Shown one piece after another: positions 20,869 through 30,876 of a DNA stretch of 64,000 bases. The DNA comes from Prunus persica. Taxonomy: Eukaryota > Streptophyta > Magnoliopsida > Rosales > Rosaceae. The DNA lies in assembly GCF_000346465.2 (NCBI RefSeq), contig NC_034016.1:8402611-8466610 (forward strand). Direction: 5' to 3'. Under the pieces are notes generated by a model. The model was not told where the DNA came from and searched no databases. It saw nothing but the letters and a program-made list of their open reading frames with translations. Made by a program: the position numbers and the translations under genes. Every line of letters starts with the position of its first letter. Position 1 is the stretch's first letter.

Positions 20869-23375
20869 ATGGCACCTCCGCGAGGTAAAGCAAAATATGA
20901 TTTATCTGTGTAGTCTGTTTAAAATGCATTGTATCCTTCTGATTTGGTTCTTCTTAATCGATTTATTTTTTGGTAATTTGTTTTCGAACACAATATAAAT
21001 AAAATTTCAGTTCTTTACTATTCCTTCTTCATTTCGGTTCTTAGTTTTCTGAGTTGTTTAACTTTTGTGTTTATGGTTGTTATTGTTGAGAAATTTTAGC
21101 AGGAGCCCTTATAATTTTATGTGTTTTGTGCAGGCCGTGGTGGTAGTGGTGGTGGATTCAGGGGCAGAGGTGATGGAGGGAGAGGTGGAAGAGGAGGAGG
21201 CAGGTTTGGTGGTGGAAGAGGCGGTGACAGAGGTGGTAGTGCCTTTAAAAGCCGTGGCGGAGGCCGTGGTGGTGATCGTGGAGGCCGTGGAGGAAGGGGC
21301 CGTGGTGGAGGAATGAAGGGTGGAAACAAAGTTGTGGTCGAGCCTCACAGACATGAAGGGGTTTTCATTGCCAAGGGTAAAGAAGATGCTCTTGTTACCA
21401 AGAATATGGTGCCCGGGGAAGCTGTATACAATGAGAAGAGGATATCTGTTCAGGTTTCTTGCGTTCGTTTCTTATTTATATGCCTTCGACACAATTGATT
21501 TTCATTAGGGCTTACTTTCTATCTGTTCAAACCAATAACATTAGGGATTACTTCTGTGTCTTGCAGTTTTTAATTTCATGGTTGATGAATGTGATTGTAT
21601 TGTGTTGTTCACCTTAAAGTGCATTTTCTTCCATTCAGAATGAGGATGGAACAAAAGTTGAATATAGAATTTGGAACCCTTTCCGTTCTAAGTTGGCTGC
21701 AGCTATTCTCGGTGGTGTTGATGATATATGGATTGTAAGCTTTGATTCCATGCTTTCTTCCATTCTCTTTTGTCTACTTTCTATCCATGATTTTGAGTCT
21801 ATAATCTCATTATTTCTGTATGTTGATGAAGAAACCTGGTGCTCGTGTTCTCTACCTTGGGGCTGCTTCTGGCACCACAGTGTCTCATGTGTCTGACATT
21901 GTTGGCCCTGTAAGTGTTTGTAATACTGCAGTTCTTAAATTGGTTAAGCTGAGAATAGATTCTTAGAACTGCTGTTGTTTTTGTAGACTGGAGTTGTTTA
22001 TGCAGTGGAGTTTTCTCATAGAAGTGGCAGAGACTTGGTAAACATGGCAAAGAAGCGCACAAATGTTATACCCATTATTGAAGATGCCAGACATCCAGCT
22101 AAATATCGTATGCTTGTTGGCATGGTAGATGTAATATTTTCTGATGTTGCACAACCTGATCAGGTTTGTTTTTTGCAATTCTTGTCTTTGCTAGTAACTA
22201 ACATTAAATTTGGAGAGACTCGGGGTGGTACTCTTTGGTTGAGCTGGTTGCAGAGCTTTTCTTAAGGCTTTTGCAAGTTCAAGGATTTCCATACTTCATG
22301 TGGGTTTGCTAATTAATATCACCCATATTGCATTTTCTATTATCTGAGTTGGTTTTTTTGTTTTTTTGATAAAGCATAACTGTTGTGTGTATCTTTCATG
22401 CACGTGATGAGTTAACTCGGATTCCCCTTCAGGATGTCATGTATGATGTGAGCTCGAGTTTTCTGATGCATACTGCATTTGTCTTTTGAAATGTCCTTTC
22501 TGTATCATGACAATCTTTTCTCATACGTAGTCTTTTTTGCAAGCTTACAACGGTTTGTATGTACTTGTTCTACCCATTCTTGTTTTGGAGATAGATACTG
22601 GATAGTTTTCCCCTTGTGCAATGAGTCATGCATATTTTTTTTTGCTTTATGCCCCTTCAATGTATTTGTAGAAGTTTTGTGTTTACTAGTATATTGAGCA
22701 TGTGACGAAGTACTCGGATTCCCCTTCAAGACATCTTGGGTGATGTACGTCGAGTTTCTGATTCTCCTGATGTCAAGTAGTTGATTTTGTTGTGTTACTT
22801 TCCTTATCTCTCTCTCTCTCTTGTTTTTCTGGTGGTCTTCACGTCAATGTTTGTGATGGTGTTGGAAAGGCACTCCTTGGGGTTGAGGCCTTAGGATTGG
22901 CCACAATCTCTTGCCACTGGTTTCTCCTGGCTCCATTAAGTTATTTGCATCTGAAAATTGTTTGCTCTCTTTAATGATCTTTGCAGGCTAGGATTGTAGC
23001 ATTGAATGCATCATATTTTCTCAAGGCTGGAGGTCACTTTGTTATCTCAATTAAGGTTTGCTTTCAAAATTCTCAGTAGTCTTTGTCATAAGCATGAAGT
23101 TCCTTAGCCTATCATATTCGTTTAAGTCAAGTTAGACGGCGGAAAGTTGACTCTCGCTGCATAGTCTAGTGTTTGATAAATGTGGTTTGTCATTTCAGGC
23201 CAATTGCATTGATTCAACCTCGCCTGCGGAAGCAGTTTTCCAACAGGAGGTGAAGAGGCTGCAGGCAGATCAGTTTAAGCCTATGGAACAAGTCACTCTT
23301 GAACCTTTCGAGCGCGACCATGCTTGTGTGGTTGGTGGCTATCGTGTGCCAAAGAAGTCAAAAACTGCTGCTTAG
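20869..23375 (+). CDS. FIB: Fibrillarin, rRNA 2'-O-methyltransferase of C/D snoRNPs
   Basis: Seven exons splice cleanly: 20869-20884, 21134-21453, 21639-21734, 21832-21909, 21987-22163, 22987-23055 and 23199-23375. They give 310 residues, close to Arabidopsis FIB2. Residues about 6-70 are a Gly-Arg-rich (GAR) domain. The methyltransferase core follows: [15 protein letters not shown] (SAM motif I, about 150-164), [31 protein letters not shown], and the end [13 protein letters not shown]. It acts in the nucleolus with NOP56/NOP58 and 15.5K on guide C/D snoRNAs. The ATG follows the TATA box by about 90 bp, and exon 1 is the short MAPPRG exon typical of plant fibrillarins. Intron 5 (22164-22986) hosts two C/D snoRNA-like copies, as known for Arabidopsis fibrillarin genes. 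No damage is visible. Confidence 0.95.
22398..22471 (+). ncRNA. Box C/D snoRNA in fibrillarin intron 5, copy 1 (U60-type position)
   Basis: C box GTGATGA (22404-22410), C' TGATGT (22444-22449) and D box CTGA (22463-22466) are present. The ends form a 5-bp terminal stem (ATGCA 22398-22402 with TGCAT 22467-22471). The guide region actcggattccccttca (22415-22431) is the part best conserved with copy 2. Arabidopsis fibrillarin genes carry the U60 snoRNA in intron 5, so orthology is likely, but I did not confirm the guide target. Confidence 0.78.
22696..22768 (+). ncRNA. Box C/D snoRNA in fibrillarin intron 5, copy 2
   Basis: This second copy has the same guide block (tactcggattccccttca, 22710-22728), C' TGATGT (22741-22746) and D box CTGA (22758-22761). 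Its C box is TGACGA (22703-22708), one base off the consensus, and the terminal stem is weak. It may be a decaying duplicate or a functional variant. Confidence 0.6.
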
Positions 23376-23860
23376 AATTTTTGGCCATGTATGATCATCC
23401 ATGAGCAGCATAGCATGGCTTGATAAGTTTTCCTTTCTAGCTGTAACTGCTAACTAGTTTGAGTGACTTTTATGTAGTTCTGAACTCGTGGTAAACGTTG
23501 GAGACATTTTTGTTTTTGTAAAGTAGTTGGGGTACAATTTCATTCCTGTATGCTTTCTGCTTTGCGAGATCCATTTATGAAGAGACAAAATATCAAAAGC
23601 TTACATCCATTATTTCCCCCTTTCATTCCTTTGTATTGCCTTTTGTTCTTCTCCATCTGGTAAAACCAAACAGGGTATGGGATTTGTTACAAAATGCACA
23701 AAGAAGTACACGAATGAAACATTTTCCGGCCAGCAATTAGGTCCTACAGCAGCTGTAGTTCAAATTTTCAAGCTCCAGCAGTGCAAATACGATGACCACA
23801 TGTTACTCGCAAGGCTAAATTTCATCCTCGAATTGACAACTTTTAACATGACACAATAAA

Positions 23861-24250
23861 ATGGACATGGTTCAGATGTGTAATTAGATAATAAATCGAA
23901 TCAATGGTATCATTTATGTGTGAGAGAAATCTTCATCTCCTTCTAATTTAGACTATCGCTTGTACTATAAAAAAAAAATCCCTTTCATCGTTGGAAAAAT
24001 AGTAGCCTTTAAAAGAGGAAAAGGCAATAAAAATTGTGTAAAATGGACTTGGTTCAGATCTATAATTAGATAATAAATCGAATCCATGGCATCATTTATG
24101 TGTGTGAGAGAAATCCTCGTCTCCCTCTAATTTAGACTATCACTTGTATAAAAAAAAAAATCACTTTCATCGTCGGAAAAATAATCACTTCATGGCATCA
24201 TTTCACACAGCCTTTAAAAGAGGAAAAGGCAATAAAAATTGTGTAAATGT
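23861..24250. repeat. Tandem duplication, about 182-bp period
   Basis: Unit 1 starts at 23861 (atggacatggttcagat) and unit 2 at 24043 (atggacttggttcagat). Both run through ataataaatcgaatc, gtgagagaaatc, tagactatc and gcctttaaaagaggaaaagg. Unit 2 has about 25 extra bases. It lies between the fibrillarin 3' region and the tRNA. Function unknown. Confidence 0.8.
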
Positions 24251-24260
24251 ATATACCAAA

Positions 24261-24344
24261 TGTCAGAAGTGGGATTTGAACCCACGCCCTCGTTAGAGGA
24301 CCAGAACTTGAGTCTGGCGCCTTAGACCACTCGGCCATCCTGAC
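24261..24344 (-). tRNA. trnL-CAA: tRNA-Leu (anticodon CAA)
   Basis: The minus strand reads GTCAGGATGGCCGAGTGG at the 5' end with the A-box region, a CCAGA-CTCAAGT-TCTGG anticodon arm (CAA), a long variable arm typical of tRNA-Leu, and GGTTCAAATCC in the T arm. The acceptor stem GTCAGGA pairs with TTCTGAC (one G-U), and A73 is the discriminator at 24261. A TTTTT run follows on the minus strand (about 24235) as a pol III terminator. Confidence 0.96.
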
Positions 24345-24478
24345 TGTTGTTCAATTTGCCGTACAAAATTTATTTAACGTAATGCAATTTGTCAATAATA
24401 ACCTCATAGCATAAACTCCAAAATGGAAATGGACCAAGGCCTTTTCAATTTATTTCATCATTATTATTTTTCTTTTTA
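24345..24478. other. Spacer, nothing recognised
   Basis: This short AT-rich DNA lies between the tRNA promoter side and the LTR fragment. No feature is visible. Confidence 0.5.
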
Positions 24479-25278
24479 ACTCTAGGTTGCCTACGTACCC
24501 TTACTAAGGATCAAGCCGTATGTAGTTCTTTTTACATAAATTATAAGTAAACATAGATAACTTAATCAAATAAAATCGACAAACCTTCATAAATAATTTA
24601 GATCAATTCACTGAAATTCAATCAAGGACTATTAAGGTTAGAACAATATTCTACTCATCCCATATGTGCATATATATATACTTATTACTTATAAGTAGGA
24701 AAATGAGAAAATTATTAAAATAACATTGACCACGTGAAACCTTAATGTCAATATCAACAATTTAAATAAAAAATGTTTCCCTCTTTCACATATAAAAACA
24801 AATTCATCACTTAAGAAAATAATTGTAAATTATATAAAATCCTTAAAACTTAGAAAACTCTCAATCATTGTCTCATAAGTTGGAAAACATATATTTAAAA
24901 CCTTCACCAATAAGTTCCAAAATAAAATCATAAATTTTAGTTTAAAACATTTCAAAACTCAAATAATCTCCACCTAGGCCTACCCCCATGCATGATCCGT
25001 CAATTCTACTAATATTCCGTCAATTTCAATAATATTCTGCCAATTCAAGTGTCACATAAGCAACACATCCTTGCAAGCCTCAGAAACATAAAGTCAACCC
25101 GAGCTACATTCCTTGTAGAACTCGGGGGACACGTAGTCAACCCGAGAACTCACATCCTCACAGAACTCAGGGGATATGTAGTCAACCTGATAACGCATAT
25201 CCTCGCTCCACATGGTTCATGCGTTCTCGAAACTCGTGGGGCATTGTTATAAATGACAAAATTATTTCAAAGACAACT

Positions 25279-25311
<33 letters not shown>

Positions 25312-27060
25312 CCCCGTGGTGGATTGAAAATCATATTACGAAACTTATCATAAACTTCCCTTATTCAACAATCCATCTTCCAAATCTTTTGTTAACTTTC
25401 CAAAAATCAGTTCTCAACAACATTTAAATTTGTACCACATACTATTGAGAATTAGCATTCATGATTCATCGATTTTAAGCCACTGAGTATATATTAAATA
25501 TAGACATTTCATTAATTTCTTATCCACACCAAAATCCGATTAATAAGCCGTTCCCAACATTACACAATCAAGCATAATACAATATCTTTAGAAAATAAAA
25601 GTGATTACATAGTAACTCATAAACATTTCAACAATCCCATATTGCATAACCTTCAAATAACAACATAACCCCCAAGAATACCATAAAGTACTATAACATA
25701 ATCTCATAATCCAAACACAATCAAAATAATTCACATAACAGCCAAGACTTGCTTATGAGGTCGTTCTAGTACTTCTCGAAGGATGAAACTACCTCGGAAG
25801 ACTCTCAGTCAACCACGGGGTCAAATTGCCCAAACTTGGTCAACTGGGCCTGCGGAGCCCACGACCTCCAATTTCCGATCCGAGAGTTCCTATAGGTTCA
25901 ACAAGATTTACTATACATTTCCTTCAAGTTTGGTTCGAAACGAAGGGTCGAATCGCTCGCGATCGTACGATTGGACGGTTATCGTTTAATACAAATTTTA
26001 AGTCATTGAATCGGAGTATCCGGGACTCCGATTCACAATCCGTGAATTCCTACACAATCCTAGAGATACTTGGATCAACATATTTGAAAATGAAGTCGAT
26101 CCAATGGCCCCCCGAACATATCGAACCCGGATAACGCCTAATATGTGATATCCGATCGATAGCCAAACGACAACCAATTTCAAATCCGAGCATACCGCCG
26201 TGCTCAGGATGACTTGAGGATCATTTTAGGACTCAAAGAATTGCCACAAAATGGGCCATGCACTACCACACGAGCCAGCAGCACGTGGGTGCCCAAAGCA
26301 ATTCGGGCGATCGAAAAATCTCCAAACCGCCAGTCAAGACCTATACCTACATGATCAGAACATTGAGTGGAGCAACTTTTATAATTGGGTTGACCTCCAA
26401 TTTAGCCAGAAAGTGGCCAGAACAAGCTACCAAAGTCAGACAAAAACTAGGTTTCTAATCGAACACTCACGGATCCAAATTGATCCAAACCAACTATCAA
26501 AACAGCTAGAACACGAAAAATGGATGAGAAGCATACCTCACTCGTCGGATTTCGTTGCAGGAATCGCGGGAAATGATGATGGAAAAATCGCAAAATTTCC
26601 CCTCGTTCTAGTCGCTTCACAGCTTGAAATTGGGTCTGGAAATTTAGTGGGTCGTGTAGAGGAAATGGAGATGAGTGTTTTGCAAGTTATGGCGTCGAGT
26701 TTGGTGGCTGGACGGCGACGAAATCATTGACTGAAATTCCAGCGCAAAACGGAGAGAGAGAGCGTGAGGTTGCTAGAGGAAGAGAGAGAGAGACCATTTT
26801 TTTTTTTAAAAGCTAACTTTAAAATATTTACAATTGTGCCACTACCTTCCATTGATCATAACCTCTTCGTCATAACTCTAATTTGAGCCCACTACGTGTC
26901 TACGAACTTGTATCAATGTGCTTTACGCAAGGTGTCGCTTAATTTCCCAAATTCTTTCCCATACAAAAAGTTTAAACCCATTAAAATATTCTCGGGGTAA
27001 AATTATCTTTTTCTTGAATAATTTAATAATTAAATATTAATTTAGGATCGGGTTATTACA
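24479..27060 (+). mobile_element. Large LTR, copy 2 (5' end not found)
   Basis: It is homologous to the solo LTR at 33212-37167: a ggctacctacgtacccc-like block at 24485, the promoter-like middle, and a 3' half (25790-27060) with ctccaatttccgatcc, atcaacatattt and gcccactacgtgtctacg blocks, ending ggttattaca. A minisatellite of about 45-bp units lies at 25060-25250 and a run of about 28 G at 25280-25307. The left tip is missing or unrecognisable. The right edge abuts gypsy integrase sequence at 27061. Confidence 0.7.
25060..25250. repeat. LTR-internal minisatellite, about 45-bp units
   Basis: Three to four diverged units carry cctcagaa..ca, agtcaacccgag and aactcgggggaca/aactcaggggatat. They sit where the LTR copy at 50641 has its own, different 41-bp array. 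Confidence 0.65.
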
Positions 27061-27487
27061 TGCAAGACATCATTTTCCCTGTCCTACAAGATCGAGGCAA
27101 TCATCCCCCCACGCATCACAATTCCGTCCATGAGCATTGAAGTGGGTAGTATTGACTAGAATTGCAAGCAGATGAAAGTCAACCTTGATCTATTTGAAGA
27201 AGAACGAGGGAAGGCCATTGTTCGAGTTGCAGCTTATCAACAGTAGCTGACGTCTTACTACAACAAAAATGCCAAGATTAGAAAATTTCAACCTGGAGAC
27301 GTTGTGCTCAGAAAAACTTTCGTCACAGCACCAAGGCAAGGGTCAAAGAAAATAAAGCTTAACTGGGAAGACCCCTACGTGATCAGCCGGTCTGGGGGCA
27401 GAGAAAGTTATACCCTCGCCACCTTAGAAGGGAAAGAGGCTCCGAGATAATGGAATGCCCACCACCTTCAGAGGTGTTCTCCATGAA
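27061..27487 (+). pseudogene. Ty3/gypsy (Tat-type) integrase C-terminal end, dead
   Basis: A single frame from 27061 gives the conserved end of a plant gypsy integrase: IEAIIPPRITIPS, VNLDLFEEERGKAIVRVAAY, SYYNKNAKIRKFQPGDVVL, KLNWEDPYVISRSGG, WNAHHLQRC. Three in-frame stops interrupt it (about 27157, 27244 and 27448), each where the family normally has Gln. The 5' portion of pol is absent, replaced by the LTR that ends at 27060. Family placement rests on recognised motifs. Confidence 0.82.
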
Positions 27488-28140
27488 ACTCCTCACTTAC
27501 TAGCTTGGCCCCGAGCAGGCAATCGAGCCTTCCTCACCTCTGTCGAAGACAAGTTACTTTCAATGTTATCACACAGACATCAATATAAGTTTGAGATTTT
27601 ATTTCAATGGAGTATCTTATGAGAGGTATCAACATGTCTTCGGACATAGGCCAAACGGGCCACTCTCATCTACATGTCTTCGGACACACACTTATGGGGG
27701 CTATCAACATGTCTCCGAACATAGGCCAAACGGGCCACTCTCATCTACATGTCTCCTGACAAACACTTAAGGGAGTTATCAACATGTCTCCGGACATAGG
27801 CCAATGGGTCACTCCCGTTGACATGTCTCTAAACATACACTTGCGGGAGCTATCGACATGTCTCCAAACATAGGCCAAACGGGCCACTCTCACGAGAGCA
27901 ATCGACATGTCTTCAGACATAGGCCAAATAGGCTACTCTCATCGATATGTCTCCGGACATAGGCCAGACGGACCACTTACAAAGATGCAATGCGAATTGA
28001 AGTTCGAAAAACAACTGAAAATTCCACAGCAAAGTGGCCAACTAACCAAGTTCAACAAGAAAAAAAATGGTCAACTAAAGACCACTTATTGAAACAAAAA
28101 GTAAAAATATAGAGTTAAAAAATAATAAAGGAGTCTACGT
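27488..28140. other. Non-coding 3' region of the gypsy element
   Basis: It lies between the integrase stop and the antisense ORF region. Most of it is the tandem array at 27627-27975; the rest is A-rich. Confidence 0.6.
27627..27975. repeat. Minisatellite of about 73-bp units in the gypsy 3' region
   Basis: About four to five units each contain tatcaacatgtctccg, acataggccaaacgggccac and tctcatctacatgtctcc. Half-units of about 36 bp are visible. Similar 3' minisatellites are known in Tat/Ogre-type elements. Confidence 0.8.
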
Positions 28141-28490
28141 CTACTAGGGGACCCCAATAGGTGACCCTTGGCCAACTATCTCCTTAGTTGCCTCCTGATC
28201 AGCAGCGTCGACGATGGCCTCACTCTACTCAACCTCCACCATCTGCTCAGCAGCCCTAGTTGGCAGCTCCTTCGCATCTGCCCTGACCTCATCAGTTGCG
28301 CCACCTTTGGCATCATCTTCCTCGACTACAGCTTCATCAGCCATCTTTTCTTCAACTGCATCTACACCCACAGTATTGATCCGCTCACTTTGAGTAGGGG
28401 CACGTTAAAGTATAGCAGCTCAGAATCTTCATCTTTGATGGGGCAACATGGAGAAGCATTGTTCCTGCATTCTTAGTATCCCAACTTGTA

Positions 28491-29553
28491 CTAATTAGCA
28501 GCAATCTCATGCTTGGATGCCTCTGCGGCTTCAACATGGGTGTCAAACTTGATCAGCAGCTTGTCACGATTTTGGGCTAGAATGACATACTTGTGTTTGA
28601 GGTGGAAGTATGCCTCCTTATGTTTGACTAGGGCAGCAGCAACAAACTTGAGCTCACCATCTTTTTGGCCAAGAGAACTCTTCAGCGCAGACATACTCTC
28701 ATTTATCTCAGAAATCCTAGCATCATGGCGAATTCGCTAGTTCAAGAGCTTGTCGGTCAAATCAGCATTCTTCTTTATCAGCTCATCGATCAGAGTAGAA
28801 GAGGGGTCAATAAAAGACGAGTTCCATATGGTCACAACAGCAAAAATCATCCCGTTTAGAAGATGATACACGACAACTTCTTCTTGCTTATCCAGGGAAA
28901 GGTTCGAGAATGTGCCAAGGTCGCCAGCCTGATGTATGTAGTCAACCAGCTTGGCACAAGCAAATGGACTTGACATGAAGTTTGTTTGAGCAGATCAAAC
29001 ACATGCTCATCCTCAGCAAAATTGTCACCAGCTCCCGAACCAGCATTTCGCACAATTGAAAGACTCTTTGCTCGAGCAGATGACTCTCTAGCCCTCTTGA
29101 CCGGAGCTTGCAATATTGAATCAGCTCTGCGCTTGACTGTTTGTGGCGTGATAGAGGAGTCGTGATTACTGGACAAGGGTACAGTCCTCTCAATTTGATC
29201 CACGGATCAGCGCAGACGACTCGAACCCTACTTCTTAGTAACCTCCTTATAGGGCATATCACGGGTTTTAAGCAGTCCAGGTGGAGACTTGAGCAGAATA
29301 TCCCGAACCTCCTGCATGCCATTGACCTTCTTGCTATTTGTGCCGACGAGGTGCTTAATACTGGCAGATGAAGAAACAACAATTCCCATGGGGACCGTCT
29401 CAACATATGGGACCCCCTAGAGGAAGACTTGCTCATGGCAGAAGGAGGTCTCAATTTCTTTCTTTGTGGAGAGACATCCCTCGATTGTGAGGTTGTAGCT
29501 TCATCTCTGATAGATCTACTGCTAGCCTTCCTCTTCTCAAGGAGCTCGGTCAA
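28491..29553 (-). pseudogene. Antisense ORF of the Tat-type gypsy element, frameshifted
   Basis: The minus strand has consecutive overlapping coding pieces: 29553-28942, 29203-28856, 28976-28737 and 28694-28491. The last ones read LSLDKQEEVVVYHLLNGMIF, TLIDELIKKNADLTDKLLN and HLKHKYVILAQNRDKLL, a charged coiled-coil-like tail. The switches of frame show decay. Some Tat-lineage elements (for example Grande) carry an antisense gene between pol and the 3' LTR, which is the position seen here. Function unknown. Plus-strand ORFs in the same region are shadows. Confidence 0.55.
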
Positions 29554-29659
29554 GGACTTCTCCTATTTAGACGGCAAATCATCCGGGTTCAAGCCATGCA
29601 GTTTCCATCTTTCAACATCTTCAATAAGGGGTAGACCTACAGTCTCCCTCCGATGCTCA

Positions 29660-30240
29660 CTCAGCAACCAGCTCCAGCTCGCGCCCTACTACGCTCCAGC
29701 CTAGCTCACCTCCGAGCCCATCACGCGAGGCCCTTTGCCTCATACCTCCAGCTCCAGCTCGTATTTGAGCCCAACACGTGAGGCCTGCCCCTTGCCACTC
29801 CTTGGCGTCTAGCTCTCCCACAGCACAGCTGTCACCGTCGCCACCTTGGTTGTTCCTCTTCTCCTCACTGCCCAAAATCAAATCAAAGAAAAAATATTTG
29901 AGGGCTCAAGTTAATCTACCTTGGGGTGCACTCTTCTCCTTGAAAAGCGAAGCAATCTTCCAAGAATTCTCTCACTAATAGAAAATAGGGGAGGAGACTT
30001 TGCAATTTGAAAAGAAGTAAGGAGGAGCCTTATATTTAAAGCAACTGAGGTTCCTTGACCTACAAGCAGTCCCAAGCCCATTCCAACTAGGAACCCAATT
30101 TTAAAAAATTAGCAAGTCAAGGACCTCCTCCACTCAAGAGCCCAAGTCACAGAAGAAAGCCCAATTTCAGTTGGACAACCCAACAATTAATTCACACCTC
30201 CTCCGTGTCACCATGCGCCAGCAGAAGCTGGGGGGGCATT
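29660..30240. other. Untranslated 3' region and polypurine tract
   Basis: It contains repeated agctccagctcg units (29670-29765) and ends in a polypurine tract (agcagaagctggggggg, 30220-30236) directly before the LTR start. Confidence 0.6.
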
Positions 30241-30513
30241 TGTGGATGCAAATATTTACATATCCTAGGTCAAATAATTAATCCAATCAATTTGGAAATT
30301 ATTTGACTAAATTAGGGATCCTTGCCATAATTGAAGATTTGATTTAATCAAATCCCTAATTAATTCAATCTCTCCAAATTTGGGGAGAATAATTCCTTTC
30401 CATGTGTGGAATTATTCTTCTGAAACCCTAACCTCCGAGGCTCCTATAAATACATGGCTACGTATAAGGTTTGAGGTACGTCTGAAACTTTGCATAAATC
30501 CCTTCTCTAGCCG

Positions 30514-30607
<94 letters not shown>

Positions 30608-30876
30608 TCTCTCTTTCTCTCTCTCTCTCTCTCACACACACACAAACACACAAGGCTCCGGCCACTCAGTTCTCCCCGATAGAAATCTCCGTACACCTTG
30701 TTAGCTACTGTTTTTCCTATACACAGTCAACCTAACTTAGGCATTGAAGGGCCTTTGACCAACACCCCCTGGGTGTGGTCTTTTCACTCTGTGTTGTTTT
30801 GCGAGGAGAAAGAGAAGCGAAGAGGAAGAAAGGATCTCGAGACAAATATTCCCTAGGGAGGAAAATCACTCCCACA
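30241..30876 (+). mobile_element. 3' LTR of the Tat-type gypsy element
   Basis: It starts TGTGGATGCAAATATTT just after the polypurine tract. TATAAATA lies at about 30445, and the R/U5 part has the Tat-like ggcattgaagggcctttgacc and ccctgggtgtggtcttttc. It contains a CA microsatellite (30514-30603) and CT repeats. The right end is uncertain: I chose ...cactcccaca because it ends in CA, and no target duplication can be tested as the left LTR is missing. Confidence 0.6.
30514..30650. repeat. (CA)n and (CT)n microsatellite
   Basis: About 85 bp of near-perfect CA repeat with one TACA interruption is followed by CTCT and CACA runs. The long His-Thr or Cys-Val ORFs over it are artefacts. Confidence 0.95.

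Noticed and set aside
21065..21354. Val/Glu-, Ser/Thr- and Pro-rich ORFs on both strands
   Set aside because: Shadows of the Gly-Arg-rich exon of fibrillarin in other frames.
24383..27065. TGCAA at 24383 and 27061 as a target duplication for the LTR ending at 27060
   Set aside because: The base after the left TGCAA does not match the LTR start and the left flank is not integrase sequence, so chance is likely.
27627..27975. Possible CRISPR-like array
   Set aside because: Units are contiguous tandem repeats without unique spacers, in a plant retroelement.
28168..29978. Plus-strand ORFs over the gypsy 3' region
   Set aside because: The minus strand carries the recognisable coiled-coil coding pieces; plus ORFs are shadows.
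30380..30682. His-Thr and Cys-Val repeat ORFs
   Set aside because: Translation of a CA microsatellite in an LTR.
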